From contig JAISNF010000300.1 in NCBI GenBank assembly GCA_031276415.1, positions 1 through 12,308 of the forward strand: a DNA stretch of 12,308 nt, written 5' to 3'. A program made the position numbers and the translations under genes. Shown here piece after piece: positions 6,054 to 11,750 of the stretch. The first letter of the stretch is position 1; each line of letters opens with the position of its first letter. The DNA comes from Planctomycetaceae bacterium (lineage in GTDB: Bacteria; Planctomycetota; Planctomycetia; Pirellulales; Thermoguttaceae). The notes beneath the pieces are model-generated. The model saw only the letters and a list, made by a program, of their open reading frames with translations. It was not told the origin of the DNA and did no database searches.

Positions 6054-6345
6054 TAACTTTTCGTTTGTCAATATGCAATGAATCAACGATTCCGATAATA
6101 GTCGCATCAACCGGTAATGATTTGGTTTCCGGTGTATTTCTGGCACTGGAACCTTGCACAATCAGCACAAATTCATTTTCTCCCGCTCCAACCGTATCCA
6201 CCGCGACCAATGTTCGACCGGTTGTTTTCATTATAGTACGTTCCTCATTCAGCCGGTATGGCTCAATGATTAACAATTTTTGTCCAACCATTGAATCAAC
6301 CTTTTGCGTCGAAACCAAAGAACCAACAATCTTTGCAATAAACAC
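6046..6345 (-). CDS. BMC-P pentameric shell vertex protein (EutN/CcmL family), first copy
   Basis: The product is 99 aa: M-F-I-A-K-I-V-G-S-L-V-S-T-Q-K-V-D-S-M-V-G-Q-K-L-L-I-I at the start, V-A-V-D-T-V-G-A-G-E-N-E-F-V-L-I-V-Q-G-S-S-A-R in the middle, and V-D-A-T-I-I-G-I-V-D at the end. These are the conserved strands and the D-x-V-G-A-G turn of EutN/CcmL pentamers; G-S-S-A-R is also typical of this subfamily. It forms shell vertices. The start codon is GTG (6343-6345), preceded only by AAAAAGG abutting it, and the 7-bp repeat array begins 9 bp upstream. The next in-frame upstream codon of note is a stop in that array, so the start cannot lie much further out. A palindromic region separates it from the aldehyde dehydrogenase. 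Confidence 0.93.
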   Translation of the reverse strand: MFIAKIVGSLVSTQKVDSMVGQKLLIIEPYRLNEERTIMKTTGRTLVAVDTVGAGENEFVLIVQGSSARNTPETKSLPVDATIIGIVDSLHIDKRKVIL

Positions 6346-6353
6346 CTTTTTAG

Positions 6354-6381
6354 TTAATAGTTAATAGTTTATAGTGAATAG
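6354..6381. repeat. Heptamer array, site B (leader of first BMC-P gene)
   Basis: Four exact tandem 7-mers on the plus strand: TTAATAG (6354-6360), TTAATAG (6361-6367), TTTATAG (6368-6374), TGAATAG (6375-6381). A looser TTAGTAAAG-TTATAG continuation follows. It lies 9 bp upstream of the GTG start of the BMC-P gene, so it forms most of that gene's immediate leader. Confidence 0.8.
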
Positions 6382-6488
6382 TTAGTAAAGTTATAGTTTA
6401 TCTGTGCATTTCTAAAAAATGACAATATAAATGATACAGAGTTATTTAGTAATGATTCCTTTTATTGTTTTACATTTTATGAACAAAA

Positions 6489-6617
6489 TTATATTAAATT
6501 CAATAAATGTTTTTGTTTTGCACATACTGCTTTTGTTACGGTTACTGTTACGGTTACTGCGGCTACGGCGGTATGTTTCAGAAAATTACGCCGTGTTGTT
6601 TTATTGTTTATTTTCAT
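6489..6617 (-). pseudogene. Remnant of a Tat-exported protein: signal peptide only, then stop
   Basis: The minus-strand ATG at 6615-6617 opens 42 codons ending in TAA at 6489-6491. Residues 1-33 make a textbook twin-arginine signal peptide: T-T-R-R-N-F-L-K (7-14), then a moderately hydrophobic A-V-A-A-V-T-V-T stretch and a signal-peptidase-like V-C-A at 31-33. After it come only nine residues (K-Q-K-H-L-L-N-L-I). Planctomycetes have many proteins beginning T-R-R-x-F-L-K (oxidoreductases, sulfatases and others), so this looks like the head of such a gene whose body is gone. The Val-Thr repeats are encoded by a 12-bp tandem duplication (6534-6545 and 6546-6557). It occupies the 362-bp gap between the kinase and first BMC-P genes. 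It could be a functional micropeptide, but no SD is seen. Confidence 0.6.
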
Positions 6618-6682
6618 TTTTTGATTATTTCGTTACATTAGAGCAAAAGTACAGGTTTATAGTAAGTAAAACATTATTTTTC

Positions 6683-6720
6683 CGCTTGCGTTACTATTAG
6701 CTATAAACTATTCACTAATT
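6683..6720. repeat. Heptamer array, site C, with CGCTTGCG module, overlapping the kinase stop codon
   Basis: CGCTTGCG (6683-6690) is followed by ACTATTA (6693-6699), GCTATAA (6700-6706), ACTATTC (6707-6713) and ACTAATT (6714-6720). The TAG stop of the kinase gene (6708-6710) and its last codons (I-S-E) are made of this repeat. The CGCTTGCG plus heptamer order repeats that at 287-310, pointing to a dispersed composite element. Confidence 0.6.
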
Positions 6721-7892
6721 AATTCTTTTGTTTGACGCGCAACAATAAGTTCTTCATTTGTAGGAATGACCCAGATTTGAGTTTTACTTTCTGTAGCATG
6801 AATGGCGGTTTCACCTTCAGCCGCAACATTTTTCTGCAAATCAAGAACAATACCAAACACGTTAAGACCGGAACAAACTTCTTTTCGTATCGTTTTATTA
6901 TGTTCACCAATACCGCCGGTGAATACCAGTAAATCCGCACCGCCCAGTTCAACAAGGTAAGCACCAAGATATTTTCGTATCTCGCCGATAAGAACATCCA
7001 CCGCAATTTGAGCCTGTTTGTGTCCTGTTTCGGCAGCATTCATAACATCCCGCAAATCGCCGCTCACTCCGCTTAAACCAAGTAAACCACTTTTTGTTGC
7101 TAAAATATTCAAAATATCTTCATGCGTTTTTCCTGTTTTTCGTATCAAATAGGGAATGACAAACGGATCAAAATCACCGACACGGTTATTGTGAAACAAA
7201 CCGGTTTGCGCACTCGCACCCATACTAGCGGCAACACTCTTACCGGCGTTGATCGCACAAAGCGAACTCGAACCGCCAAGATGCATCGAAATAACTTTTA
7301 AATCGTTACGTTTCAAAATTTCCGCCGTGCGAACCGCAATATACCGGTGTGACGCACCGTGAAATCCGTAACGAATAATTTTGTGCTTTTCAACCCATTC
7401 AAACGGAATACCGTAAAACCGATTTCTGTTCGGAATTGTCTGATGAAAACCGGTTTCAAATGCCGCAACAAGCGGAATATCAGGAAGTTTTTCCGCAAGA
7501 ATCCGCATCGCTTTAACATACGGCGGATTATGCGCCGGCATCATATCGTTGATTTCTTCCATTGCGTCAAGCAATTCCGTATCAACTCGCCGAACACCCG
7601 AAATGCCCGCCGCATGAACCGCCTTAAAACCAATGGCGGCAATTTCCGATTCACTTTTAATCGCTCCAAATTCCTGTTCCGTTAATTGGGCAAGACATCG
7701 CCGAACAGCAACCGCATGATCCGCAGCAGGAAAATTGGTTTCCCGTTTCACTCCGTTGACTTCGACCATGCCCGGACTTAACGTTTCACCAATTCGTTCA
7801 ACGCGACCTTTTGCTAAAACCGTTTCATTATTCATGTCGAACAATGAATATTTGAAACTGGTCGATCCGAGATTTGCAACAAGAATATACAT
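6708..7892 (-). CDS. ackA: Acetate/propionate kinase-family enzyme, BMC-associated
   Basis: The product is 394 aa, full length for acetate kinase. It would convert the acyl-phosphate made by PduL (probably lactyl- or acetyl-phosphate) to the acid while forming ATP. Family motifs are present: N-L-G-S-T-S-F-K-Y at 7-15, A-H-N-P-P at 120-124, F-E-T-G-F-H-Q at 145-151, Y-G-F-H-G-A-S-H at 175-182, H-L-G-G-S-S-S at 204-210, S-G-D-L-R-D-V at 277-283, F-T-G-G-I-G-E at 324-330 and I-P-T-N-E-E-L at 376-382. Several usually fixed active-site residues differ: G-F-K-A-V-H replaces G-H-R-V-V-H (K90), F-E-T replaces F-D-T (E146), and H-L-G-G replaces H-L-G-N (G207). I recall the same variants in other planctomycete BMC kinases, so they may mark a subfamily. 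There is no targeting helix, so it may act in the cytosol. The C-terminal codons and stop lie in a 7-bp repeat. No SD. Confidence 0.88.
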   Translation of the reverse strand: MYILVANLGSTSFKYSLFDMNNETVLAKGRVERIGETLSPGMVEVNGVKRETNFPAADHAVAVRRCLAQLTEQEFGAIKSESEIAAIGFKAVHAAGISGVRRVDTELLDAMEEINDMMPAHNPPYVKAMRILAEKLPDIPLVAAFETGFHQTIPNRNRFYGIPFEWVEKHKIIRYGFHGASHRYIAVRTAEILKRNDLKVISMHLGGSSSLCAINAGKSVAASMGASAQTGLFHNNRVGDFDPFVIPYLIRKTGKTHEDILNILATKSGLLGLSGVSGDLRDVMNAAETGHKQAQIAVDVLIGEIRKYLGAYLVELGGADLLVFTGGIGEHNKTIRKEVCSGLNVFGIVLDLQKNVAAEGETAIHATESKTQIWVIPTNEELIVARQTKELISE

Positions 7893-8015
7893 GGGAAATC
7901 CGTTTATTGCCGGCGGTTTTAAATCGGTAGTATTATGTTGACAGTTGGAAATGTTTGATAATTGGTTTTCAGATTTTCTGTTACAAACTGTCGAACAATA
8001 ACTAAAAAGTGATCG

Positions 8016-8285
8016 CTAACTAAGATAGGCGGCAACCAATCCTTCTGCGGGACGGGCAATAACATGCTGGGCAACGAGTTCACCAACACTTTGAGCGGCT
8101 CCCGCCCCCGCTTCAACCGCAGCACGTACACTGCCGACATCACCGCGAACAACCGTTGTTACGAGACCACCACCGATCTGAACCCGTTTAACGATTTGTA
8201 CGTTTGCCGCTTTTGCCATTGCGTCCGTCGCTTCAACGAGCGCAACCAAACCTTTTGTTTCCACTAAACCAATTGCGTCTTGCAT
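8016..8285 (-). CDS. BMC-H hexameric shell protein, second copy
   Basis: This is an 89-aa single-domain Pfam00936-type protein. A-I-G-L-V-E-T-K-G-L-V-A-L-V-E-A-T-D-A-M at 4-23 is the diagnostic first strand and helix. R-V-Q-I-G-G-G-L-V-T-T-V-V-R-G-D-V at 34-50 contains the pore loop (G38-G39-G40) and the conserved R-G-D-V, and V-G-E-L-V-A-Q-H-V-I-A-R-P at 67-79 closes the domain. Hexamers tile the facets of the shell, and the pore admits small metabolites. It is 51 % or so like the first BMC-H by eye, but has a different pore (GGG against GSG) and lacks the C-terminal extension. ATG start without SD. The 154-bp gap upstream is filled by inverted heptamer arrays. Confidence 0.96.
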   Translation of the reverse strand: MQDAIGLVETKGLVALVEATDAMAKAANVQIVKRVQIGGGLVTTVVRGDVGSVRAAVEAGAGAAQSVGELVAQHVIARPAEGLVAAYLS

Positions 8286-8326
8286 GATTGTTTTTATTGT
8301 TAATAATTTAAGTTATAGTTAATTAG

Positions 8327-8382
8327 TGAATAGTTTACGGTTAATAGTGAACAATTTATAATGAACCGTTTGATGTTAATAA
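8327..8382. repeat. Heptamer array, site D (left arm, plus orientation)
   Basis: Eight consecutive 7-mers without a gap: TGAATAG, TTTACGG, TTAATAG, TGAACAA, TTTATAA, TGAACCG, TTTGATG, TTAATAA, largely alternating TTWANNN/TTTNNNN with TGAANNN. It lies in the leader of the second BMC-H gene. GTTAATAGTGAA (8340-8351) is the exact reverse complement of 8419-8430 in the facing array. Confidence 0.75.
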
Positions 8383-8400
8383 ATAGTTGTATTACTGTAC

Positions 8401-8442
8401 ACTATCCATTATTAACGATTCACTATTAACAATAAACGATCA
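8401..8442. repeat. Heptamer array, site D' (right arm, opposite orientation), overlapping a BMC-H stop codon
   Basis: Six consecutive 7-mers: ACTATCC, ATTATTA, ACGATTC, ACTATTA, ACAATAA, ACGATCA. They face the array at 8327-8382. The TGA stop of the first BMC-H gene (8440-8442) lies in the last unit. Together the arms can pair, with a 12-bp perfect core and a patchily matched remainder. Confidence 0.7.
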
Positions 8443-8745
8443 TTGTCCCGATGTTTTTTTTACGACGGATGCCGGAAGCACTTTGGCAATATCACTATGC
8501 GGACGCGGAATAACCTGAACGCTAATCACTTCGCCGATTCGTCCGGCAGCAGCCGCTCCGGCATCTGTTGCCGCTTTCACCGCCGCAACATCACCGGTTA
8601 CGAAAACGCTGACCATACCGCTACCGACATTGTCCCAGCCAAGAAATTCAACGTTAGCCGCCTTAACCATTGCGTCCGTCGCTTCAACCAAAGGAATAAA
8701 TCCCTTCGTTTCAATCATCCCCAACGCTTCAATTGTTTTTGCCAT
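8440..8745 (-). CDS. BMC-H hexameric shell protein, first copy
   Basis: The product is 101 aa. E-A-L-G-M-I-E-T-K-G-F-I-P-L-V-E-A-T-D-A-M at 6-26 is the BMC-H signature. W-D-N-V-G-S-G-M-V-S-V-F-V-T-G-D-V at 37-53 holds the pore (G41-S42-G43) and G-D-V, and I-G-E-V-I-S-V-Q-V-I-P-R-P-H at 70-83 ends the domain. An 18-residue extension follows (D-I-A-K-V-L-P ... K-K-T-S-G-Q), similar to tails of other major shell hexamers, which face the outside or inside of the shell depending on fold. It is the second gene of the cluster, 97 bp after pduL. ATG start, leader ...ATTACAAAA without SD, and a heptamer array 9 bp upstream. Its stop codon lies in another array. Confidence 0.96.
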   Translation of the reverse strand: MAKTIEALGMIETKGFIPLVEATDAMVKAANVEFLGWDNVGSGMVSVFVTGDVAAVKAATDAGAAAAGRIGEVISVQVIPRPHSDIAKVLPASVVKKTSGQ

Positions 8746-8753
8746 TTTTGTAA

Positions 8754-8781
8754 TTAATAGTTAGTAGTGAATCGTTTCATT
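8754..8781. repeat. Heptamer array, site E (leader of first BMC-H gene)
   Basis: TTAATAG (8754-8760), TTAGTAG (8761-8767), TGAATCG (8768-8774), TTTCATT (8775-8781) on the plus strand. It begins 9 bp upstream of the BMC-H start codon, the same distance as the array at 6354 from its BMC-P start. Confidence 0.65.
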
Positions 8782-8842
8782 ATATGGAATCACGGATTGT
8801 GAACCGCCAACAAAAAAATAGTTACAAATAGTTACAAAAAAA

Positions 8843-9532
8843 CTATTTATTGTCCGCTATTAACTCAACACGGTCTGCATGTTCCAAATCGGCGGCGTTG
8901 CCTTCATCGGTATCAAGGTGAACTTCGAGTTTAATTTTTTCGCCCACCCGAACCAAAACATTTTCAAATGTTGTTGTACAACTTTTGGCTGTAACACGTA
9001 ATTTCATGCGGTCTTTGTCTTTAACACCATAAAAAACGGCATCGGAAGGTCCCATGTGAACATGACGTTCTGCCCGAATCACACCTTTTTTAAGTTCAAC
9101 CACACCTTTAGGTCCCACCAAAACACAACCCGGGGAACCTTCTAATTTACCGCTTTCACGCACAGGCGGATCAATACCAAGTGAAATGGCGTCAGTGAAC
9201 GCTAATTCGACTTGAGTTTCCGGTCGCGTCGGACCGAGAATTCGTACAGTCGGAAGCATTCGTTTTCGGGGACCAACCAGCATTAACGTTTCTTCCGCTG
9301 CGAAGAATCCTTCCTGATACAGGTCTTTCATCTTCGTCAACCGATCACGACCAAACAATATTTGAACGTGTTCGTCCGTCAAATGAATATGTCTCGCCGA
9401 AATACTGACCATTAATTCCGGTTTAATCAATTCTGTTTTGGCGGCGAACGGCGTTTGAAATCGTTGTAACACAATTTCACGAACAATTCTCTCCAAAACA
9501 GGACGATCTAATGACGGCGGCAATGAAACCAT
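8843..9532 (-). CDS. pduL: PduL-type phosphotransacylase, BMC core enzyme
   Basis: The product is 229 aa. It exchanges CoA and phosphate on the acyl group (acyl-CoA + Pi to acyl-phosphate + CoA), recycling CoA inside the compartment. Both PTAC halves are visible: S-A-R-H-I-H-L at 45-51 (H48, H50), R103 and E109 in P-T-R-P-E-T-Q-V-E-L-A-F, A-E-R-H-V-H-M-G-P-S-D-A at 154-165 (H157, H159), and H205 in E-V-H-L-D-T-D-E-G-N-A. These histidines and the glutamate are the two-zinc ligands of the family. Residues 9-24 (D-R-P-V-L-E-R-I-V-R-E-I-V-L-Q-R) form the targeting helix, joined by a short linker. It is the first gene of the BMC cluster. ATG at 9532; the only SD-like sequence, GGAGGG, lies about 20 nt upstream, further than usual, and no in-frame start fits it better. 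Confidence 0.95.
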   Translation of the reverse strand: MVSLPPSLDRPVLERIVREIVLQRFQTPFAAKTELIKPELMVSISARHIHLTDEHVQILFGRDRLTKMKDLYQEGFFAAEETLMLVGPRKRMLPTVRILGPTRPETQVELAFTDAISLGIDPPVRESGKLEGSPGCVLVGPKGVVELKKGVIRAERHVHMGPSDAVFYGVKDKDRMKLRVTAKSCTTTFENVLVRVGEKIKLEVHLDTDEGNAADLEHADRVELIADNK

Positions 9533-9710
9533 TCTTATAATCCGTTTACAATCCCTCCATGAACACCATTGATGTTCCGATATTTTTTACTTATCAGGAA
9601 CAATCACTTTTTAACGGTATCGTGTCAAAAAGAAAAAGGATATAAAAAAATTATCTTCATGCGGTACTTATTGACTAATCGTTAATCTTTGGTAACACTT
9701 CACAAAAAAT

Positions 9711-9749
9711 TGATACAAAATAAAAATGATACAATCCGATTTGATACAA
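9711..9749. promoter_or_regulatory. Triple TGATACAA direct repeat upstream of pduL (candidate operator)
   Basis: TGATACAA occurs exactly at 9711-9718, 9727-9734 and 9742-9749, with steps of 16 and 15 bp (about 1.5 helical turns). It lies in the 260-bp gap between the exported-protein gene and pduL, where the operon promoter should be. Direct repeats of this kind are typical of multi-site binding by regulators such as the DeoR family, which often control fucose/rhamnose genes. No regulator gene is in the window. Confidence 0.5.
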
Positions 9750-9771
9750 ACCGACTTTTGGGTTAAATTAA

Positions 9772-9794
9772 AGCAACGATTAGTTTCTGTTGCT
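9772..9794 (-). terminator. Weak stem-loop at the end of the exported-protein gene
   Basis: AGCAAC (9772-9777) and GTTGCT (9789-9794) are reverse complements around an 11-nt loop. On the minus strand the stem overlaps the TAG stop (9793-9795) and is followed by TTTAATTTAA. It is a 6-bp stem of moderate stability, so it may be a weak intrinsic terminator separating this gene from the BMC cluster, or chance. Confidence 0.3.
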
Positions 9795-11463
9795 AAAATT
9801 TCAGATCGGCGGAAAAACCGCCTTCGCAATCGAAATATCGCCTGCTCGTGATTGGAACTGCCATGAAAAATAACAACGATGCTTTACGTGTTTGGATTGG
9901 CAATCCGGCAACGAGATTAATAGTTGTCCATGTTCGTTTGGTTGCTGTTGCGGAAAAATAATTGTCACTGAATTTGGTGTCGGAGTAAATTGTTTTGGAA
10001 TTTAACCTATTCAGATTGGACGTAAAATGAGCCTCGACCATGCCGCCAAGCCGGAATAATGACGGATCATTTGAATAATTGTAAAACCAGCGTCCCGTGC
10101 CGATATTAAATCGTAACAGCGACGATTCCGAGATTTCCATTTCGTAATTTGTCAATCCGTAACGGTTATCCGTGAATTGCCAGCGGTTTTTTCCGAGTGC
10201 AAAATCAATTTGTCCGAGAATATGCCCGAATGTTTGATTACGTTCCCATTGAAAACCGGCATAAGGAACAAAACTTGTTTTGCGGTTTTCAATTGTTCCG
10301 CGAATATTGTCACGTCCGAAGTTGGGAACATAATTTAGTTTGACATTGGGAGCGGTTGGAAGATTGAGTCCGATTCCCCAGCAATAAGTTACCTGAGGAG
10401 TTCGGTAGAGGACATTTTTGTAAATTAAACTGAGATTTCCAAATTCCGTATCTTGTTCGGGTTCTGCTATTCCGACAAGATGTTGCGAAGATTTCAAACC
10501 GACCAAAACAACAGGAAGTCTTAGTTCGACGGAATTTCTGTTACCGATTCTTTTTTCAAATCCCAATGTCAAACGGCTCATATCCGATTTTGCGGTTGCC
10601 GCCGGATTCTGACTGCCGGCAATTCCGTAACTCTGTGCTCCGTCAAAAATACGTAAATCAGCATAAAATCTGTTCATCACTTCCGCATTGAAATTTTCCG
10701 CAACATTAAGTGATGTAACAAACATGGACGGTGTTACCGGTAACGGAATTACTTCTGTACGTTGAGCAGGTTCACTAACATTGAGATATTGACGGTTATC
10801 ATATTTTGAAGGAGAACTGTAATCAATATTATCGATACCATAATTATAAAATTCCGGTGTCGGATTATATTTTGGATTGGGAACAGCGACTGTTTCTGTT
10901 GTCCAAAAATGATACGACAAAACCCGTGCCGGGATAGTGGTGTTATCGCCGATCATATTTGGAACAGTTGGCGGTTTCCAATGTTGCGGTAAATCTTGAT
11001 TCCAAAATGGTTTTTTGGTTTGAATTTGTGAGTTACGGAAATTCTTTTTGTTGCTGTTTTTTTCGGATAAAGTTTTTTCAGATACGGAATTTTCGGATTT
11101 TACCGCATTATTGGGTTTAACATTGTCTGGTTCAACTATTTTTACAACATTGGAAGCGGATTTCGTTGTTGGTTTTGCAATTTGAGTTGTTGGAGAAGGG
11201 CGATGAATATTGTTATCTTTTTCGCGATGGTTATAGTAATAATAATTATAATCGTAAAATATTTCGTCGGATTCGGGTTGGTGGTGGGAGGACGCCTGAT
11301 TTTCCGCAACACGCAAAGCGGGCAATTCGGGATAAGGATAAGAGGTTACTTGTCCCATATAAAACGGCGAGGATGTTTGAGAATAGGCTGTTACACTGAA
11401 AAGGGCAAATACCAAACCTACTCCAAACAGGAAACGGCAATATTGTTCTATTATCATTACCAT
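9793..11463 (-). CDS. Exported protein with C-terminal outer-membrane barrel-like domain (planctomycete type)
   Basis: The product is 556 aa. Residues 1-28 are a Sec signal peptide (short charged start, hydrophobic F-L-F-G-V-G-L-V-F-A-L-F, and A-Y-S before the likely cut). Residues ~45-165 are low-complexity: a Tyr-rich patch near 50-60, then Asn/Lys/Ser/Thr-rich linker. From ~245 the sequence turns into alternating polar/hydrophobic strands: V-M-N-R-F-Y-A-D-L-R-I-F, R-L-T-L-G-F-E-K-R-I-G-N-R-N-S-V-E-L-R-L-P-V, and repeated aromatic-ended strands. It ends F-S-A-D-L-K-F with a terminal phenylalanine, as in outer-membrane barrels. The F-G/L-G-F-E-K ... S-V-E-L-R-L-P pattern recalls a family of uncharacterised planctomycete proteins. 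The transported substrate, if any, is unknown. AGGAAAAGGA lies about 8 nt before the ATG. It is transcribed toward the BMC genes, but 260 bp away, and is probably a separate unit. Confidence 0.7.
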   Translation of the reverse strand: MVMIIEQYCRFLFGVGLVFALFSVTAYSQTSSPFYMGQVTSYPYPELPALRVAENQASSHHQPESDEIFYDYNYYYYNHREKDNNIHRPSPTTQIAKPTTKSASNVVKIVEPDNVKPNNAVKSENSVSEKTLSEKNSNKKNFRNSQIQTKKPFWNQDLPQHWKPPTVPNMIGDNTTIPARVLSYHFWTTETVAVPNPKYNPTPEFYNYGIDNIDYSSPSKYDNRQYLNVSEPAQRTEVIPLPVTPSMFVTSLNVAENFNAEVMNRFYADLRIFDGAQSYGIAGSQNPAATAKSDMSRLTLGFEKRIGNRNSVELRLPVVLVGLKSSQHLVGIAEPEQDTEFGNLSLIYKNVLYRTPQVTYCWGIGLNLPTAPNVKLNYVPNFGRDNIRGTIENRKTSFVPYAGFQWERNQTFGHILGQIDFALGKNRWQFTDNRYGLTNYEMEISESSLLRFNIGTGRWFYNYSNDPSLFRLGGMVEAHFTSNLNRLNSKTIYSDTKFSDNYFSATATKRTWTTINLVAGLPIQTRKASLLFFMAVPITSRRYFDCEGGFSADLKF

Positions 11464-11750
11464 TGAGAAATCCTTTTCCTAGTAATCCCAGAACTTTCGG
11501 TGGAAATCTATAATCGCAAACAATTTATCTTGACAAAGTGTTTCTTTGGTATCGGTATTTATGTGAAAAGAGTTGTTTGATACTTTGCTATTATCATCGA
11601 AACCGAATCTTTTTTTCACAAAAATTCCGATTTTTCCGATTAGGGAAAATAGGCAAAATAATCGCAAGCATCGTTTTTAATCCTTTCATTTTAAGTATTA
11701 AGAGTAACTTTCTACATACATACCGTAACCTAATCCTCGTCTTCATCTTC

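Noticed and set aside
6431..6700. 89-aa plus-strand frame rich in Leu, Phe and Arg
   Set aside because: It is antisense to the Tat signal-peptide frame, its Leu/Arg run is the complement of the Val-Thr repeat, and it runs through a heptamer array. No SD or recognisable domain.
7940..7992. Inverted repeat GACAGTT ... AACTGTC between the kinase and second BMC-H genes
   Set aside because: A 7-bp arm with a loop of about 39 nt in AT-rich sequence is near what chance gives; no supporting context.
8301..8442. Possible CRISPR array
   Set aside because: The units are 7 bp, contiguous and degenerate, with no spacers and no cas genes.
9623..9628. TTGACA on the minus strand as a -35 box for pduL
   Set aside because: No acceptable -10 hexamer lies 16-18 bp downstream. 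A GATAAT further upstream has only a poor -35 partner (TTAGTC). I cannot place the promoter.
11479..11667. 62-aa minus-strand frame with a hydrophobic N-terminus ahead of the exported-protein gene
   Set aside because: It starts only at TTG without SD and an in-frame stop lies just upstream. A nearby ATG (11687-11689) opens a different frame of 31 codons. Neither resembles a known protein; a frameshifted small secreted protein cannot be excluded.
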